Assembly (NCBI GenBank): GCA_023458215.1
Contig: JAEXAJ010000035.1
Location: forward strand, 1 to 10,217
DNA length: 10,217 bases
From: Bacteroidota bacterium
Lineage (GTDB): Bacteria; Bacteroidota; Bacteroidia; Bacteroidales; Bacteroidaceae
Direction of reading: 5' to 3'
Positions within the stretch are counted from its first letter, which is position 1; every line of letters begins with the position of its first letter. Shown in pieces: positions 1-7,301 of the stretch. The notes under the pieces were generated by a model that worked only from the letters and a program-made list of their open reading frames with translations, did no database searches and was not told the origin of the DNA. The position numbers and the translations under genes are program-made.

Positions 1-112
1 TAGCCGAAACTGTTGAAAAGATGTTGCCGGCGAGTTGCATACCATCACCGGAGTCTCCGGAGAAGCGGACTACCACTTGCTCCAGTTCTTGGACCATCAT
101 GTCGTTAGCCAT
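1..112 (-). CDS. korA: 2-oxoglutarate:ferredoxin oxidoreductase alpha subunit, N-terminal fragment
   Basis: Partial gene cut by the left edge; 37 codons are visible. Translated from the ATG at 112, it begins MANDMMVQELEQ and continues VVVRFSGDSGDGMQLAGN. The RFSGDSGDGMQ-GN segment is the glycine-rich start of the gamma domain that opens the alpha subunit of two-subunit 2-oxoacid:ferredoxin oxidoreductases of the KorA type. The family converts 2-oxoglutarate and CoA to succinyl-CoA with reduction of ferredoxin in the cytoplasm, and in anaerobes often runs in the reductive direction. The ATG at 112 is chosen because the family motif follows closely; methionines 5 and 6 are possible alternative starts. 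The beta subunit would lie further left. Substrate choice (2-oxoglutarate rather than another 2-oxoacid) is inferred from resemblance and is less certain than the family. Confidence 0.85.
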   Translation of the reverse strand, partial: MANDMMVQELEQVVVRFSGDSGDGMQLAGNIFSTVSA

Positions 113-139
113 AACTTAGATTTATATATGTTATATAAT

Positions 140-163
140 GAATTTGTTTCTGAATTTGTTTCG
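140..163. repeat. Tandem 12-base direct repeat in the korA leader
   Basis: Two adjacent copies, GAATTTGTTTCT (140-151) and GAATTTGTTTCG (152-163), differ only in the last base. They lie between the candidate korA promoter and the korA start, so they would be in its 5' untranslated region. The repeat could be simple slippage duplication or a doubled binding site; the sequence does not decide. Confidence 0.75.
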
Positions 164-171
164 AGCGCAGG

Positions 172-202
172 CAAATTTCGGAAAGTTAATCGGATTAACA
201 AA
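172..202 (-). promoter_or_regulatory. Candidate promoter of korA
   Basis: Read on the minus strand, TTTG at 202-199 is followed by a 19-base spacer and GAAATTTG at 179-172. This fits the Bacteroides -33/-7 layout (TTTG, about 19 bases, TAnnTTTG) except for G instead of T at the first base of the -7 box. Transcription would start near 165, giving a leader of roughly 50 bases. The spacer is almost filled by a perfect palindrome. Confidence 0.5.
185..199. promoter_or_regulatory. Perfect 15-base palindrome, operator-like
   Basis: GTTAATC-G-GATTAAC is a perfect inverted repeat with 7-base arms around one central G. It sits in the spacer of the candidate korA promoter, touches its -33 box, and ends 10 bases before the -33 region of the oppositely directed tRNA promoter. 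The size, symmetry and position are those of a site for a dimeric repressor. The protein is not identifiable from this window. The loop is a single base, so a DNA-protein role is more likely than an RNA hairpin. Confidence 0.55.
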
Positions 203-208
203 ACTTTT

Positions 209-239
209 TTCGGAAAATCAGCAGAATACATTATCTTTG
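209..239 (+). promoter_or_regulatory. Candidate promoter of tRNA-Arg
   Basis: TATCTTTG at 232-239 matches the Bacteroides -7 consensus TAnnTTTG exactly. Nineteen bases upstream is TTCG (209-212), within a T-rich run, a partial match to the -33 TTTG. Transcription would begin near 246 and give a leader of about 75 bases before the mature tRNA. The promoter is back to back with that of korA. Confidence 0.6.
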
Positions 240-321
240 TCCCCGCAATCGGGTCGCAAGGTGTGGAAATCGTGAAGAGGTTCTACAAATATTCTACAGA
301 ATCCGGCAGATTGCCCGTCAA

Positions 322-393
322 GGTCTTGTAGTTCAACGGATAGAATAGAAGTTTCCTAAACTTTAGATCCGGGTTCGATTCCCGGCGAGACTA
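322..393 (+). tRNA. tRNA-Arg (anticodon CCU)
   Basis: The 72 bases fold into a complete cloverleaf. The acceptor stem is GGTCTTG (322-328) with CGAGACT (386-392), with G-T pairs at the first and sixth positions, and the discriminator base is A393. The D stem is GTTC/GAAT with G338-G339 in the loop. The anticodon stem is GAAGT (348-352) with ACTTT (360-364), and its loop TTCCTAA puts CCT at positions 34-36, so it reads AGG (arginine). The T arm is CCGGG-TTCGATT-CCCGG. CCA is not encoded (CGC follows) and would be added by the nucleotidyltransferase. The anticodon stem is weak, with a single G-C pair. The YwqK-like gene starts 32 bases further on with no terminator between them. Confidence 0.93.
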
Positions 394-425
394 CGCTCCT
401 CATAAATACTACCATACATAAATTC

Positions 426-1979
426 ATGAGCAAGACTTTGTTTTATATTTTAGGTATAACCATCTATTCATTGATGATATACTGCATCATACCCTATGTA
501 ATGCGGTCTATGGATTTCAGTTCGGGCACCGACCCTGCAGGAGGCGGAATGGCGCGTGCATTTTCTTACTTAGGCTACTGCGTCCTATGGAGTGTTATCC
601 TTTTCTTGTTGCAAATGGCTGTTGAATGGAACCTCTACCACGCTGTGTGGCGGTCAATTATTTGTCTGGTATTGGGGATGTTCCTTGTATGGGGACTTTA
701 TGGAGGGGCTGAAATATGGAAGGATAATCAACGACATGATATTACAACCTATTACAACACCGGTGAAGTGGAACGGACGGGTATTGGTATCGGTTCATCC
801 AAGAAGGAGCATGGTGAAATCACTACCTATTACCGGAACGGCAAGATCAAGTCAGTCGAAACATTTGTACGGGGTAGGGTAAATGGATATTGTCGCATGT
901 ATTACGAAAATGGAAATCTACGTTCCGAAGGCAATATTATTTCCTCTGATAGCGGTACGGACTTTGACGGTGAGTGGAAATACTATCGCGAATCGGGTAA
1001 ATTGGATGATGTGCGGACGTATTCATCAGGAGTACTGCTGAGTTCGCAGAATTATAAACTTGTCTTTGACGAAAGAAGGGTTATATGTAATATCAAAGAT
1101 GCTGAACCATATACCGGGGTACTTGATAAAACCCCGGTTGTAGATAGGGAGGAGGACTTCCCTTGCCTATATACTTGCAGCGTGATTAATGGAGTTGTGC
1201 ATGAGGGTGATTTCGTGAGGTACTATAACTTAGATTCGGGCCCTGTGGTTGCCTCGACCTGCTCCTATTCAAATGGAAAGATAGAGGGAGACTATGTTGC
1301 ATATCACAAGGATTCCATTCCGGGACATCTGCATGGCACGGTGTGGTACACTTGTTTTTATAAGGAAGATGAGCGGAATGGTGTGGCTCGCTGGTACAAT
1401 ACTGACGGTAGTATTAAGAGCGAACAACCTCATAGAATGGGAATGAAAGCCGGTGCTGAAACACGGTATTATTATCAGGCAATCGATGGTGAGGATTTGA
1501 CCTTTCAGAAGTTTTATATAAACGACAAGTCGTTGAGCAGCATCATAACTTCGGCTGCTGACGGCCTGGACAGGGCGCATCTGGATATTTATCTGGAAGG
1601 AAGTGAACCGGGCTTTATCGAAGAGTTTGAGTATTGGAGGAATGTTGATCCTTCATGGTTGCTGATGGAACGCTCCCTCTCTCCGGACACCCTTGAATGT
1701 AGACTGAATGCCGGGCAAGACATTGAAGGATGTTATGCTATTTTGCGTGATAAAGTAGTGCCCCAAGGTACATTATTGCCAAAGATACTTTCTCGAAACG
1801 ATAAACCTGTAACGGTGAAATTTCCCGCACACTCCGAAGCGCAAAGTGCTAAAGTGGAGAAAGACTATAATATGGTTGTTACGGTAGACTACCCCAAGAA
1901 AGTGATAACATACGAATTAAGCCTTGCGTGCATCGGGTCTTGGGTCAATGTTACAACTATAAAGAAAAGTTCGGAATAG
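426..1979 (+). CDS. Membrane-anchored YwqK-family (MORN-like repeat) protein
   Basis: A 517-residue protein. Residues about 5-27, 48-66 and 74-94 are hydrophobic and probably form three membrane segments. Behind them is a series of degenerate MORN-type units built on G-x-x-x-x-Y-Y-x-x-G-x-(I/L)-x-S: HGEITTYYRNGKIKS (129-143), NGYCRMYYENGNLRSEG (153-169), DGEWKYYRESGKL (181-193), EGDFVRYYNLDSG (260-272), and NGVARWYNTDGSIKSE (318-333). Such repeats define the family named after B. subtilis YwqK, often labelled a toxin-antitoxin antitoxin; that label says little about function. Residues about 360-517 contain no domain I recognise. The ATG at 426 is chosen because it puts the first membrane segment directly at the N-terminus; no clear ribosome binding site is visible. 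Lying just after a tRNA gene and alone on its strand, it may be strain-variable. Biochemical function is unknown; a structural or protein-binding role at the membrane is an inference. Confidence 0.8.
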   Translation: MSKTLFYILGITIYSLMIYCIIPYVMRSMDFSSGTDPAGGGMARAFSYLGYCVLWSVILFLLQMAVEWNLYHAVWRSIICLVLGMFLVWGLYGGAEIWKDNQRHDITTYYNTGEVERTGIGIGSSKKEHGEITTYYRNGKIKSVETFVRGRVNGYCRMYYENGNLRSEGNIISSDSGTDFDGEWKYYRESGKLDDVRTYSSGVLLSSQNYKLVFDERRVICNIKDAEPYTGVLDKTPVVDREEDFPCLYTCSVINGVVHEGDFVRYYNLDSGPVVASTCSYSNGKIEGDYVAYHKDSIPGHLHGTVWYTCFYKEDERNGVARWYNTDGSIKSEQPHRMGMKAGAETRYYYQAIDGEDLTFQKFYINDKSLSSIITSAADGLDRAHLDIYLEGSEPGFIEEFEYWRNVDPSWLLMERSLSPDTLECRLNAGQDIEGCYAILRDKVVPQGTLLPKILSRNDKPVTVKFPAHSEAQSAKVEKDYNMVVTVDYPKKVITYELSLACIGSWVNVTTIKKSSE

Positions 1980-2029
1980 ATATCGGCTCGGTATCAGTAT
2001 AAGTGCCCTTCGTTTGCGGGACTACAAAA

Positions 2030-2063
2030 AAAAGAGGAGATCTCCGTGGAGATTTCCTCTTTT
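2030..2063. terminator. Bidirectional intrinsic terminator
   Basis: The arm 2030-2044 (AAAAGAGGAGATCTC) pairs with 2049-2063 (GAGATTTCCTCTTTT) over 15 positions with one G-T pair and a 4-base loop, CGTG. The downstream side continues in T-rich sequence for the plus-strand gene, and the A run at 2026-2033 gives a U run for minus-strand transcripts. It sits between the convergent YwqK-like gene (ends 1979) and secDF (ends 2088), so it can serve both. Confidence 0.9.
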
Positions 2064-2087
2064 CTCTTTTACCTTATTATATAGGTA

Positions 2088-5000
2088 TTATTTTGCTTCT
2101 TCGGGTTCAGCGTCTTTCTTGTTCTTCATCAGCATATAAGCGATAGGAGATGCAACGAACAGAGAAGACAATGTACCGATAACAACGCCCAGAATCATGG
2201 CGAATGCGAAGCTGCGGATAGAATCACCACCGAGGATGAAGATACACAGCAACACGATCAAGGTACTCAGTGAAGTATTGATGGTACGTGCCAAAGTCGT
2301 ATTCAGTGAGTCGTTGAACAATAGCTTCTTGTTGCGCTTCGGATATAGATGGAAGAACTCGCGCACACGGTCGAAGATTACCACCTTGTCATTGATAGAG
2401 TAACCGATAGCCGTCAGGATAGCACCGATAAACGTTTGGTCTATTTCCAGAGAGAACGGCATCCAACCCCAGCAAATGGAGTAAGCACCCAGGATGATAA
2501 TCGTATCACAAGCCAGTGCAGCTACCGAACCGATACTGTAGGCGATGTTGCGGAAACGGATCAGGATGTAGATACCGATAGCGAGCAACGCCAGTACAAC
2601 CGACCAGATGGCGGATACCTTGATATCGTCTGCGATACTCGGACCTACCTTCTGAGAGCTGACGATACTACCACCGGTGTGGTTCTCACGGTCAATGAAT
2701 GTTTCCAGAGTGATATTCTGAGTCAATACCGGTTTCAGAGTCTCGTACAGGTATGCTTCGATTTCAGAGTCAACGTTGTTGCCATCTTCTTCGATGCGGT
2801 AGTTCGTACTGATACGTACCGTTTTGCCGTCCGTACCGATAGCGATAACGCTTACGTTAGCATCGCCGAATTTGCTGGAGATCAGCTCGCGTACTTGTTC
2901 CGGCTCAACCTTATTCTCGAATTGTACCTTGAAGTTACGTCCACCGGTGAAGTCGATACTCTGACTCAAACCGCGTGTCATGAGGAAGCCGAGGCAAACC
3001 ACTACTGCGATACCTGTAATAGTCATCCACAACTTGTTTCTGCCCATGAAGTCGAAGTGTACGTTCGTCATCAGGTTCTTTGAAAGCTTGGAAGAGAATG
3101 TCAGGTGCAGCAATTTGTCCTTGCCCATGAAGTGTTCGTAGAACAAACGTGTCATGAACACGGCTGTAAAGAACGAAATCAAGATACCGATAATCAACGT
3201 CGTAGCAAAACCACGGATAGGACCTGTACCGAAGTTGAACAGGATGATACCGGTGATGATAGACGTCAAGTTGGAGTCGAAGATTGCGGAGAAGGCGTTG
3301 GAGTAACCGTCGGCCAGTGCTTTCTTAACACTCTTGCCTGCACGCAGCTCTTCTTTGGTACGCTCGTAAATCAATACGTTGGCATCCACGGCCATACCCA
3401 GCGCCAATACCATACCGGCAATACCGGACATTGTAAGCGCAGCCTGGAAGGACGACAGAATACCCAATGTGAAGAACAAGTTCAGAACCAGGGCGCCGTT
3501 GGCAACCATACCCGGAATGAAGCCGTACATAGAGCACATGTAAACCATCAACAGGATGAGTGCCACGATAAATGACATGATACCGGCGTTGATAGAAGCT
3601 TGACCCAAAGACGGACCTACGATGTCTTCCTGTACGATGTGGGCAGGAGCCGGCATCTTACCGGACTTCAATACGTTTGCTAAGTCCTTGGCTTGTTCGG
3701 GAGTGAAGTGACCGGTGATTTGTGAGTTACCGCCGGTAATTTCATTGCTTACGTTCGGTGCGGAATATACATAACCATCCAATACGATGGCGATGCTTCT
3801 GTTAATGTTCTGCTTGGTGAGCTGAGCCCAACGACGCGCGCCGTCTGTATTCATAGACATACTTACGGCAGGTTTGCCGAAGTGGTCGTATTCATCTTTG
3901 GCATTAACCACTACATCACCTTCCAATGGAGCTTTACCGTTACGTTCGGTAGACTTGATGGCATAAAGCTCGAAAGTCTGTGCTTTCGGATCGTATTCGA
4001 ACGGAGAAACGCCCCACTTCAAATTCAAATCCTTCGGCATTTCGGCTTTCACTTCCGGCATGGAGAGGTATTTATTGATTTCGGCGGTGTCCTTGTAGTT
4101 GGCATAAGCCACTACCGGACCTTGTCCGCTAGAATTAACCTGCAATATGGCCAATAAAGGATGTTCTTTCTTGATCTGAGCAAGGTCGGCTGCTTGAGCT
4201 TTGCTCTCGCCCTTCAAGGCAGCGGCAAGGCTGTCTGCTGTAGACATAGTCTGTGCTACGGCAGGAGCTGCGGTAGCTGTGGTGTCTGCAACGATTGTGC
4301 TGTCCGCCGGAGTTTCGTTCGATAAAACAGCGCGCAACTTGGCATCAGCCGATTGAAGATAAGGAGTAACCTCTTTAGCTGTGTATGTTTCCCAGAATTC
4401 CAGGTTGGCAGAACCTTGTAACAATTTTCTTACACGTTCAGGTTCCTTGATACCAGGCAGTTCCACCATGATACGTCCCATCTTGTCTTCCAGACTTTGG
4501 ATGTTGGGCTGAACCACACCGAAACGGTCGATACGAGTACGGAGTACGTTGTATGAGTTGTCTACGGCAGCTTTCACTTCTTCACGCAGTACTTTTTCAA
4601 CGTCTGCGTCAGAGGATTTCTGGTTTACTTTGTCTTTTAATTGTTGGGTGGCAAACAGTTCCGAAAGACTGGCGCCCGGGGCGAGCTTGTGATACTCTTT
4701 CACGAACAGCGTGATAACGTCGTCTTGGCTTGTGGTAGCCTGTTTGGCTGCATTTGCCAGTGCTTGGTTAAATGCTTCGTCCGTTTTGTTGTCAGCCAGT
4801 GCTTTGATGACATCGGGTACGGAAACTTCAAGAATGACGTTCATACCGCCCTTCAAGTCCAAACCTAAACTGATTTCCATTTCACGGCACTGTTTCAACG
4901 TCCAGTTGCCAAAATACACTTTCTCGTTAGCCAGAGAATCAAGGTAGTCTTGCTCTACCTTTACATCACCTTTTGCGAACTCTTTTGCCTTACTTGTATA

Positions 5001-5090
5001 GTGGCGAGTCACAAAAGAGAAGGAGAGATAGAACACACACACCAGTGTGAGCAGTACCGCAAAAATCCTTACAAATCCTTTGTTTTGCAT
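2088..5090 (-). CDS. secDF: Protein translocase subunit SecDF (SecD-SecF fusion)
   Basis: The accessory subunit of the Sec translocon, which uses the proton gradient to help pull exported proteins across the inner membrane. At 1000 residues it has the fused form usual in Bacteroidota. The SecD half has a first membrane segment (about 7-27), the conserved LGLDLKGGMN (75-84), a large periplasmic P1 region, and a membrane block at about 503-650 with AVDANVLIYER (567-577). The SecF half starts near 688 with IDFTGGRNF (712-720), a smaller periplasmic domain, and membrane segments from about 825 including SINDKVVIFDR (898-908) and ARTINTS (934-940). D569, D901 and R935 probably correspond to the membrane Asp/Asp/Arg residues linked to proton movement in Thermus SecDF; the 34-residue gap between the last two agrees. 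A P1 insertion at about 257-305 is rich in Ala, Thr and Ser and looks like a flexible linker. The tail is charged (KKDAEPEEAK). It follows the M3 peptidase gene by 82 bases with its own candidate promoter. Confidence 0.97.
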   Translation of the reverse strand: MQNKGFVRIFAVLLTLVCVFYLSFSFVTRHYTSKAKEFAKGDVKVEQDYLDSLANEKVYFGNWTLKQCREMEISLGLDLKGGMNVILEVSVPDVIKALADNKTDEAFNQALANAAKQATTSQDDVITLFVKEYHKLAPGASLSELFATQQLKDKVNQKSSDADVEKVLREEVKAAVDNSYNVLRTRIDRFGVVQPNIQSLEDKMGRIMVELPGIKEPERVRKLLQGSANLEFWETYTAKEVTPYLQSADAKLRAVLSNETPADSTIVADTTATAAPAVAQTMSTADSLAAALKGESKAQAADLAQIKKEHPLLAILQVNSSGQGPVVAYANYKDTAEINKYLSMPEVKAEMPKDLNLKWGVSPFEYDPKAQTFELYAIKSTERNGKAPLEGDVVVNAKDEYDHFGKPAVSMSMNTDGARRWAQLTKQNINRSIAIVLDGYVYSAPNVSNEITGGNSQITGHFTPEQAKDLANVLKSGKMPAPAHIVQEDIVGPSLGQASINAGIMSFIVALILLMVYMCSMYGFIPGMVANGALVLNLFFTLGILSSFQAALTMSGIAGMVLALGMAVDANVLIYERTKEELRAGKSVKKALADGYSNAFSAIFDSNLTSIITGIILFNFGTGPIRGFATTLIIGILISFFTAVFMTRLFYEHFMGKDKLLHLTFSSKLSKNLMTNVHFDFMGRNKLWMTITGIAVVVCLGFLMTRGLSQSIDFTGGRNFKVQFENKVEPEQVRELISSKFGDANVSVIAIGTDGKTVRISTNYRIEEDGNNVDSEIEAYLYETLKPVLTQNITLETFIDRENHTGGSIVSSQKVGPSIADDIKVSAIWSVVLALLAIGIYILIRFRNIAYSIGSVAALACDTIIILGAYSICWGWMPFSLEIDQTFIGAILTAIGYSINDKVVIFDRVREFFHLYPKRNKKLLFNDSLNTTLARTINTSLSTLIVLLCIFILGGDSIRSFAFAMILGVVIGTLSSLFVASPIAYMLMKNKKDAEPEEAK

Positions 5091-5146
5091 GTTACTTTAG
5101 TTTATTATGATTACTTTTTAATTGATTTCAGTAGTCTACAAGGCTG

Positions 5147-5154
5147 CAAATATA
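5147..5154 (-). promoter_or_regulatory. Candidate -7 element of the secDF promoter
   Basis: On the minus strand TATATTTG matches TAnnTTTG exactly, 56 bases before the secDF start codon. No good -33 TTTG is found about 19 bases upstream; TTTG does occur nearby but only some 12 bases away. I see no terminator between the peptidase gene and secDF, so read-through may also contribute. Confidence 0.5.
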
Positions 5155-5172
5155 GCTTTTTTTTCACAAAAC

Positions 5173-7257
5173 TTACTTCATACCACGATTTTTTAACATC
5201 GGGTCTAATTGAGGCTCAGCACCTCTGAAGTTCTTGTAGAGGGTCATCGGGTCTTCGCTGTCTCCTTTCTCCAGAACATTGCGGCGGAAGAGGTCGGCGG
5301 TTTGTGGGTCGAAGATGCCATGCTCTTTAAAAGCTTCGAAGGCGTCGTTGTCCAAAACGTTTGCCCAAAGATAGCCGTAATAACCTGCATCGTATCCACC
5401 GATGATGTGGTTGAAGTAGGTGGTACGGTAGCGCGGAGCTATTTCGGGAATCAGTCCGAGTTTGTCCATCGCTTCTTTCTCGTAGCCCACTACGTCGAGT
5501 CCTTCGGTACTTGTCAGGTTATGCAGGTTCATATCGAGGATGGCGGCGGCAAGCAGTTCGGTAGTCATAAAGCCCTGATTGAAAGTCTTCTGGTTCAGGA
5601 TCTTTTCGATCAGGCTGTCGGGGATGACTTCACCGGTTTTATAATGTTTGGCGTACATCTTCAATACTTCGGGTTCGGTGGCCCAGTGCTCGTTGATCTG
5701 TGAAGGAAGTTCTACGAAGTCTTGTACGACGTTGGTGCCTGAAGTACCTTTGTACTGGCATTGAGTCAGCAGTCCGTGCAGGGCATGGCCGAATTCATGG
5801 AACAAGGTTTCTACTTCGTCGATAGTCAGCAGTGAAGGAGTGTCACCTACGGGTTTGGTAAAACTGCACACGTTGCATACCAGCGGACGGATGTCTCCGC
5901 TTTGTTCACGGTAGTTGCTCATCCACGCACCGCCGCTCTTTCCGGGACGGGGGAAATAGTCAACGTAGAAGATACCGAGTTGAGAACCGTCGGCAGCTTT
6001 TACTTCGAACACTTCTACATCGGGATGATAGACGGGGATACCGTTCAGCTTGGTCAGCGTGATGCCGTACAATTTGTTGGCAACTGCAAAAGCGCCTTCG
6101 CGTACATTCTCCAGTTTGAAGTAGGGTTTGATGTCTTCTTCTTCGAGGTTGTATTTCTCTTTGCGCAGTTTCTCGGTGTAATACCACCAGTCCCATGCTT
6201 CCAGTTTTTCGCCTTTACCTTCTTTGTCCATCAGCTTTTGCAGTTCAGCAGCTTCGGCTTTGGCTTTGGGTAGTGCATAGCTCCAGAGATTGTTCAAAAA
6301 GTCCATGACGGTGGCGGAATTCTTTGCCATCTTGGTGTCCAGTTTAAAGTTGGAGTAGCAGTCGAAGCCCATTAACTGAGCTTTTTCAAGACGGAGGTTG
6401 ATGATTTCGGTCAAAATCTTCTTGTTATCGTTCTTGTCGTTGTTGTTGCCACGATTGATGTAGGCTTTGTATATTGTTTCACGCAACGGGCGGTTGGTGG
6501 AATATTGTAAGAAAGGCAGGCGGCTGGCATTGTGCAGGGTAAACAGCCATTTACCTTCCTGACCGTCGGCTTTAGCTTCTTCGGCGGCACTTTGGCAGAA
6601 CCATTCGGGCAGACCGACGAGGTCTTCTTTCTTATCTACATAGAGTTTGAAGGCATTGTTTTCGTTCAGGATGTTGTTGCTGAAAGTAAGGCCGAGTGTA
6701 GAAAGCTGTTTGTTGATTTCGCGCAAACGGGCTTGTTTGTCTGCCGGAAGATTGGCTCCTGAGCGAACAAAATCTTTATATATTTTGTCCAGCAATCTCT
6801 GCTGTTCAGTGGTCAGTCCCAGTGCGTCTTTCTGCTCATAAACCGCACTTATCTTTTTGAACAAGTCTTGGTTGAGAGAGATGTTGTCTTCATGTTCGGA
6901 CAATGTCGGGGCCAGTTTTATGGAAAGGGCGGTCAGCTCTTCTGTTGTTTCGGCATCGGTCATGTTATTGAATACTCCGCCTACTCTGTCCAGTATGGGC
7001 GAACTGTTGTCGAACGCAATGATTACATTCTCGAAAGTCGGAGCTTCGGTGTTATTGACTATTGCCAGGATGTTGGCGTTTTGTTCTTCCATACCTTTTT
7101 TGAAGGCCGGTTCGTAATGCTCCAGTTTGATTTGGTCGAACGGAGGTACACCATTAGGGGTTTGGAACTCGGTAAAGAACGGATTGCTTTCCGTTTTAGT
7201 AGCACAAGAGTACATCATACAACATGCAGCTAAGATTAGAATACTTTTCTTAAACAT
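5173..7257 (-). CDS. dcp: M3-family zinc metallopeptidase (peptidyl-dipeptidase Dcp-like), probable lipoprotein
   Basis: 694 residues, close to the size of E. coli Dcp and oligopeptidase A. The thermolysin-like zinc motif HEFGH is at 487-491 (zinc ligands H487 and H491, catalytic E488), with the third ligand E516 in DFVELPSQ. Near the C-terminus, NHIIGGYDAGYYGYLW carries the conserved His and Tyr residues that contact substrate in this family. Members cut short peptides, with Dcp removing C-terminal dipeptides. The N-terminus MFKKSILILAACCMMYSC is a short lipoprotein signal with the probable lipid-bearing Cys at 18, so the enzyme is likely periplasmic and membrane-tethered. The stretch after that Cys (ATKTESN) lacks the acidic lipoprotein export signal seen on Bacteroides surface lipoproteins, which favours the periplasm. 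It starts 44 bases after the upstream gene's stop, with no promoter evident in the gap. Dcp rather than another M3 subgroup is a likely but not certain assignment. Confidence 0.93.
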   Translation of the reverse strand: MFKKSILILAACCMMYSCATKTESNPFFTEFQTPNGVPPFDQIKLEHYEPAFKKGMEEQNANILAIVNNTEAPTFENVIIAFDNSSPILDRVGGVFNNMTDAETTEELTALSIKLAPTLSEHEDNISLNQDLFKKISAVYEQKDALGLTTEQQRLLDKIYKDFVRSGANLPADKQARLREINKQLSTLGLTFSNNILNENNAFKLYVDKKEDLVGLPEWFCQSAAEEAKADGQEGKWLFTLHNASRLPFLQYSTNRPLRETIYKAYINRGNNNDKNDNKKILTEIINLRLEKAQLMGFDCYSNFKLDTKMAKNSATVMDFLNNLWSYALPKAKAEAAELQKLMDKEGKGEKLEAWDWWYYTEKLRKEKYNLEEEDIKPYFKLENVREGAFAVANKLYGITLTKLNGIPVYHPDVEVFEVKAADGSQLGIFYVDYFPRPGKSGGAWMSNYREQSGDIRPLVCNVCSFTKPVGDTPSLLTIDEVETLFHEFGHALHGLLTQCQYKGTSGTNVVQDFVELPSQINEHWATEPEVLKMYAKHYKTGEVIPDSLIEKILNQKTFNQGFMTTELLAAAILDMNLHNLTSTEGLDVVGYEKEAMDKLGLIPEIAPRYRTTYFNHIIGGYDAGYYGYLWANVLDNDAFEAFKEHGIFDPQTADLFRRNVLEKGDSEDPMTLYKNFRGAEPQLDPMLKNRGMK

Positions 7258-7301
7258 CGTTTTTCAGTATTAAATATTTAGTTTTACTTTTCTATTCTCG
7301 A

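Noticed and set aside
35..331. 98-codon plus-strand reading frame
   Set aside because: It covers the opposite strand of the korA start, two promoters and the tRNA leader, ends inside the tRNA, and its protein resembles nothing known.
283..331. CTACAA / TTGTAG inverted pair spanning the tRNA 5' end
   Set aside because: Only six bases per arm, one arm inside the tRNA acceptor region; expected by chance and incompatible with the tRNA fold.
366..393. Search for a second copy of the tRNA 3' end as an attachment-site pair
   Set aside because: No matching direct repeat was seen elsewhere in the window, so an integrated element with both ends here is not supported.
2349..3575. Long plus-strand frames opposite secDF
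   Set aside because: They are antisense to a clearly conserved gene and have odd composition rich in Gln, Asp and Thr; they reflect codon bias of the real gene.
5209..7233. Several plus-strand frames opposite the M3 peptidase
   Set aside because: Same reason: the minus-strand frame has full zinc and substrate motifs, and the antisense frames show no domain or start signal.
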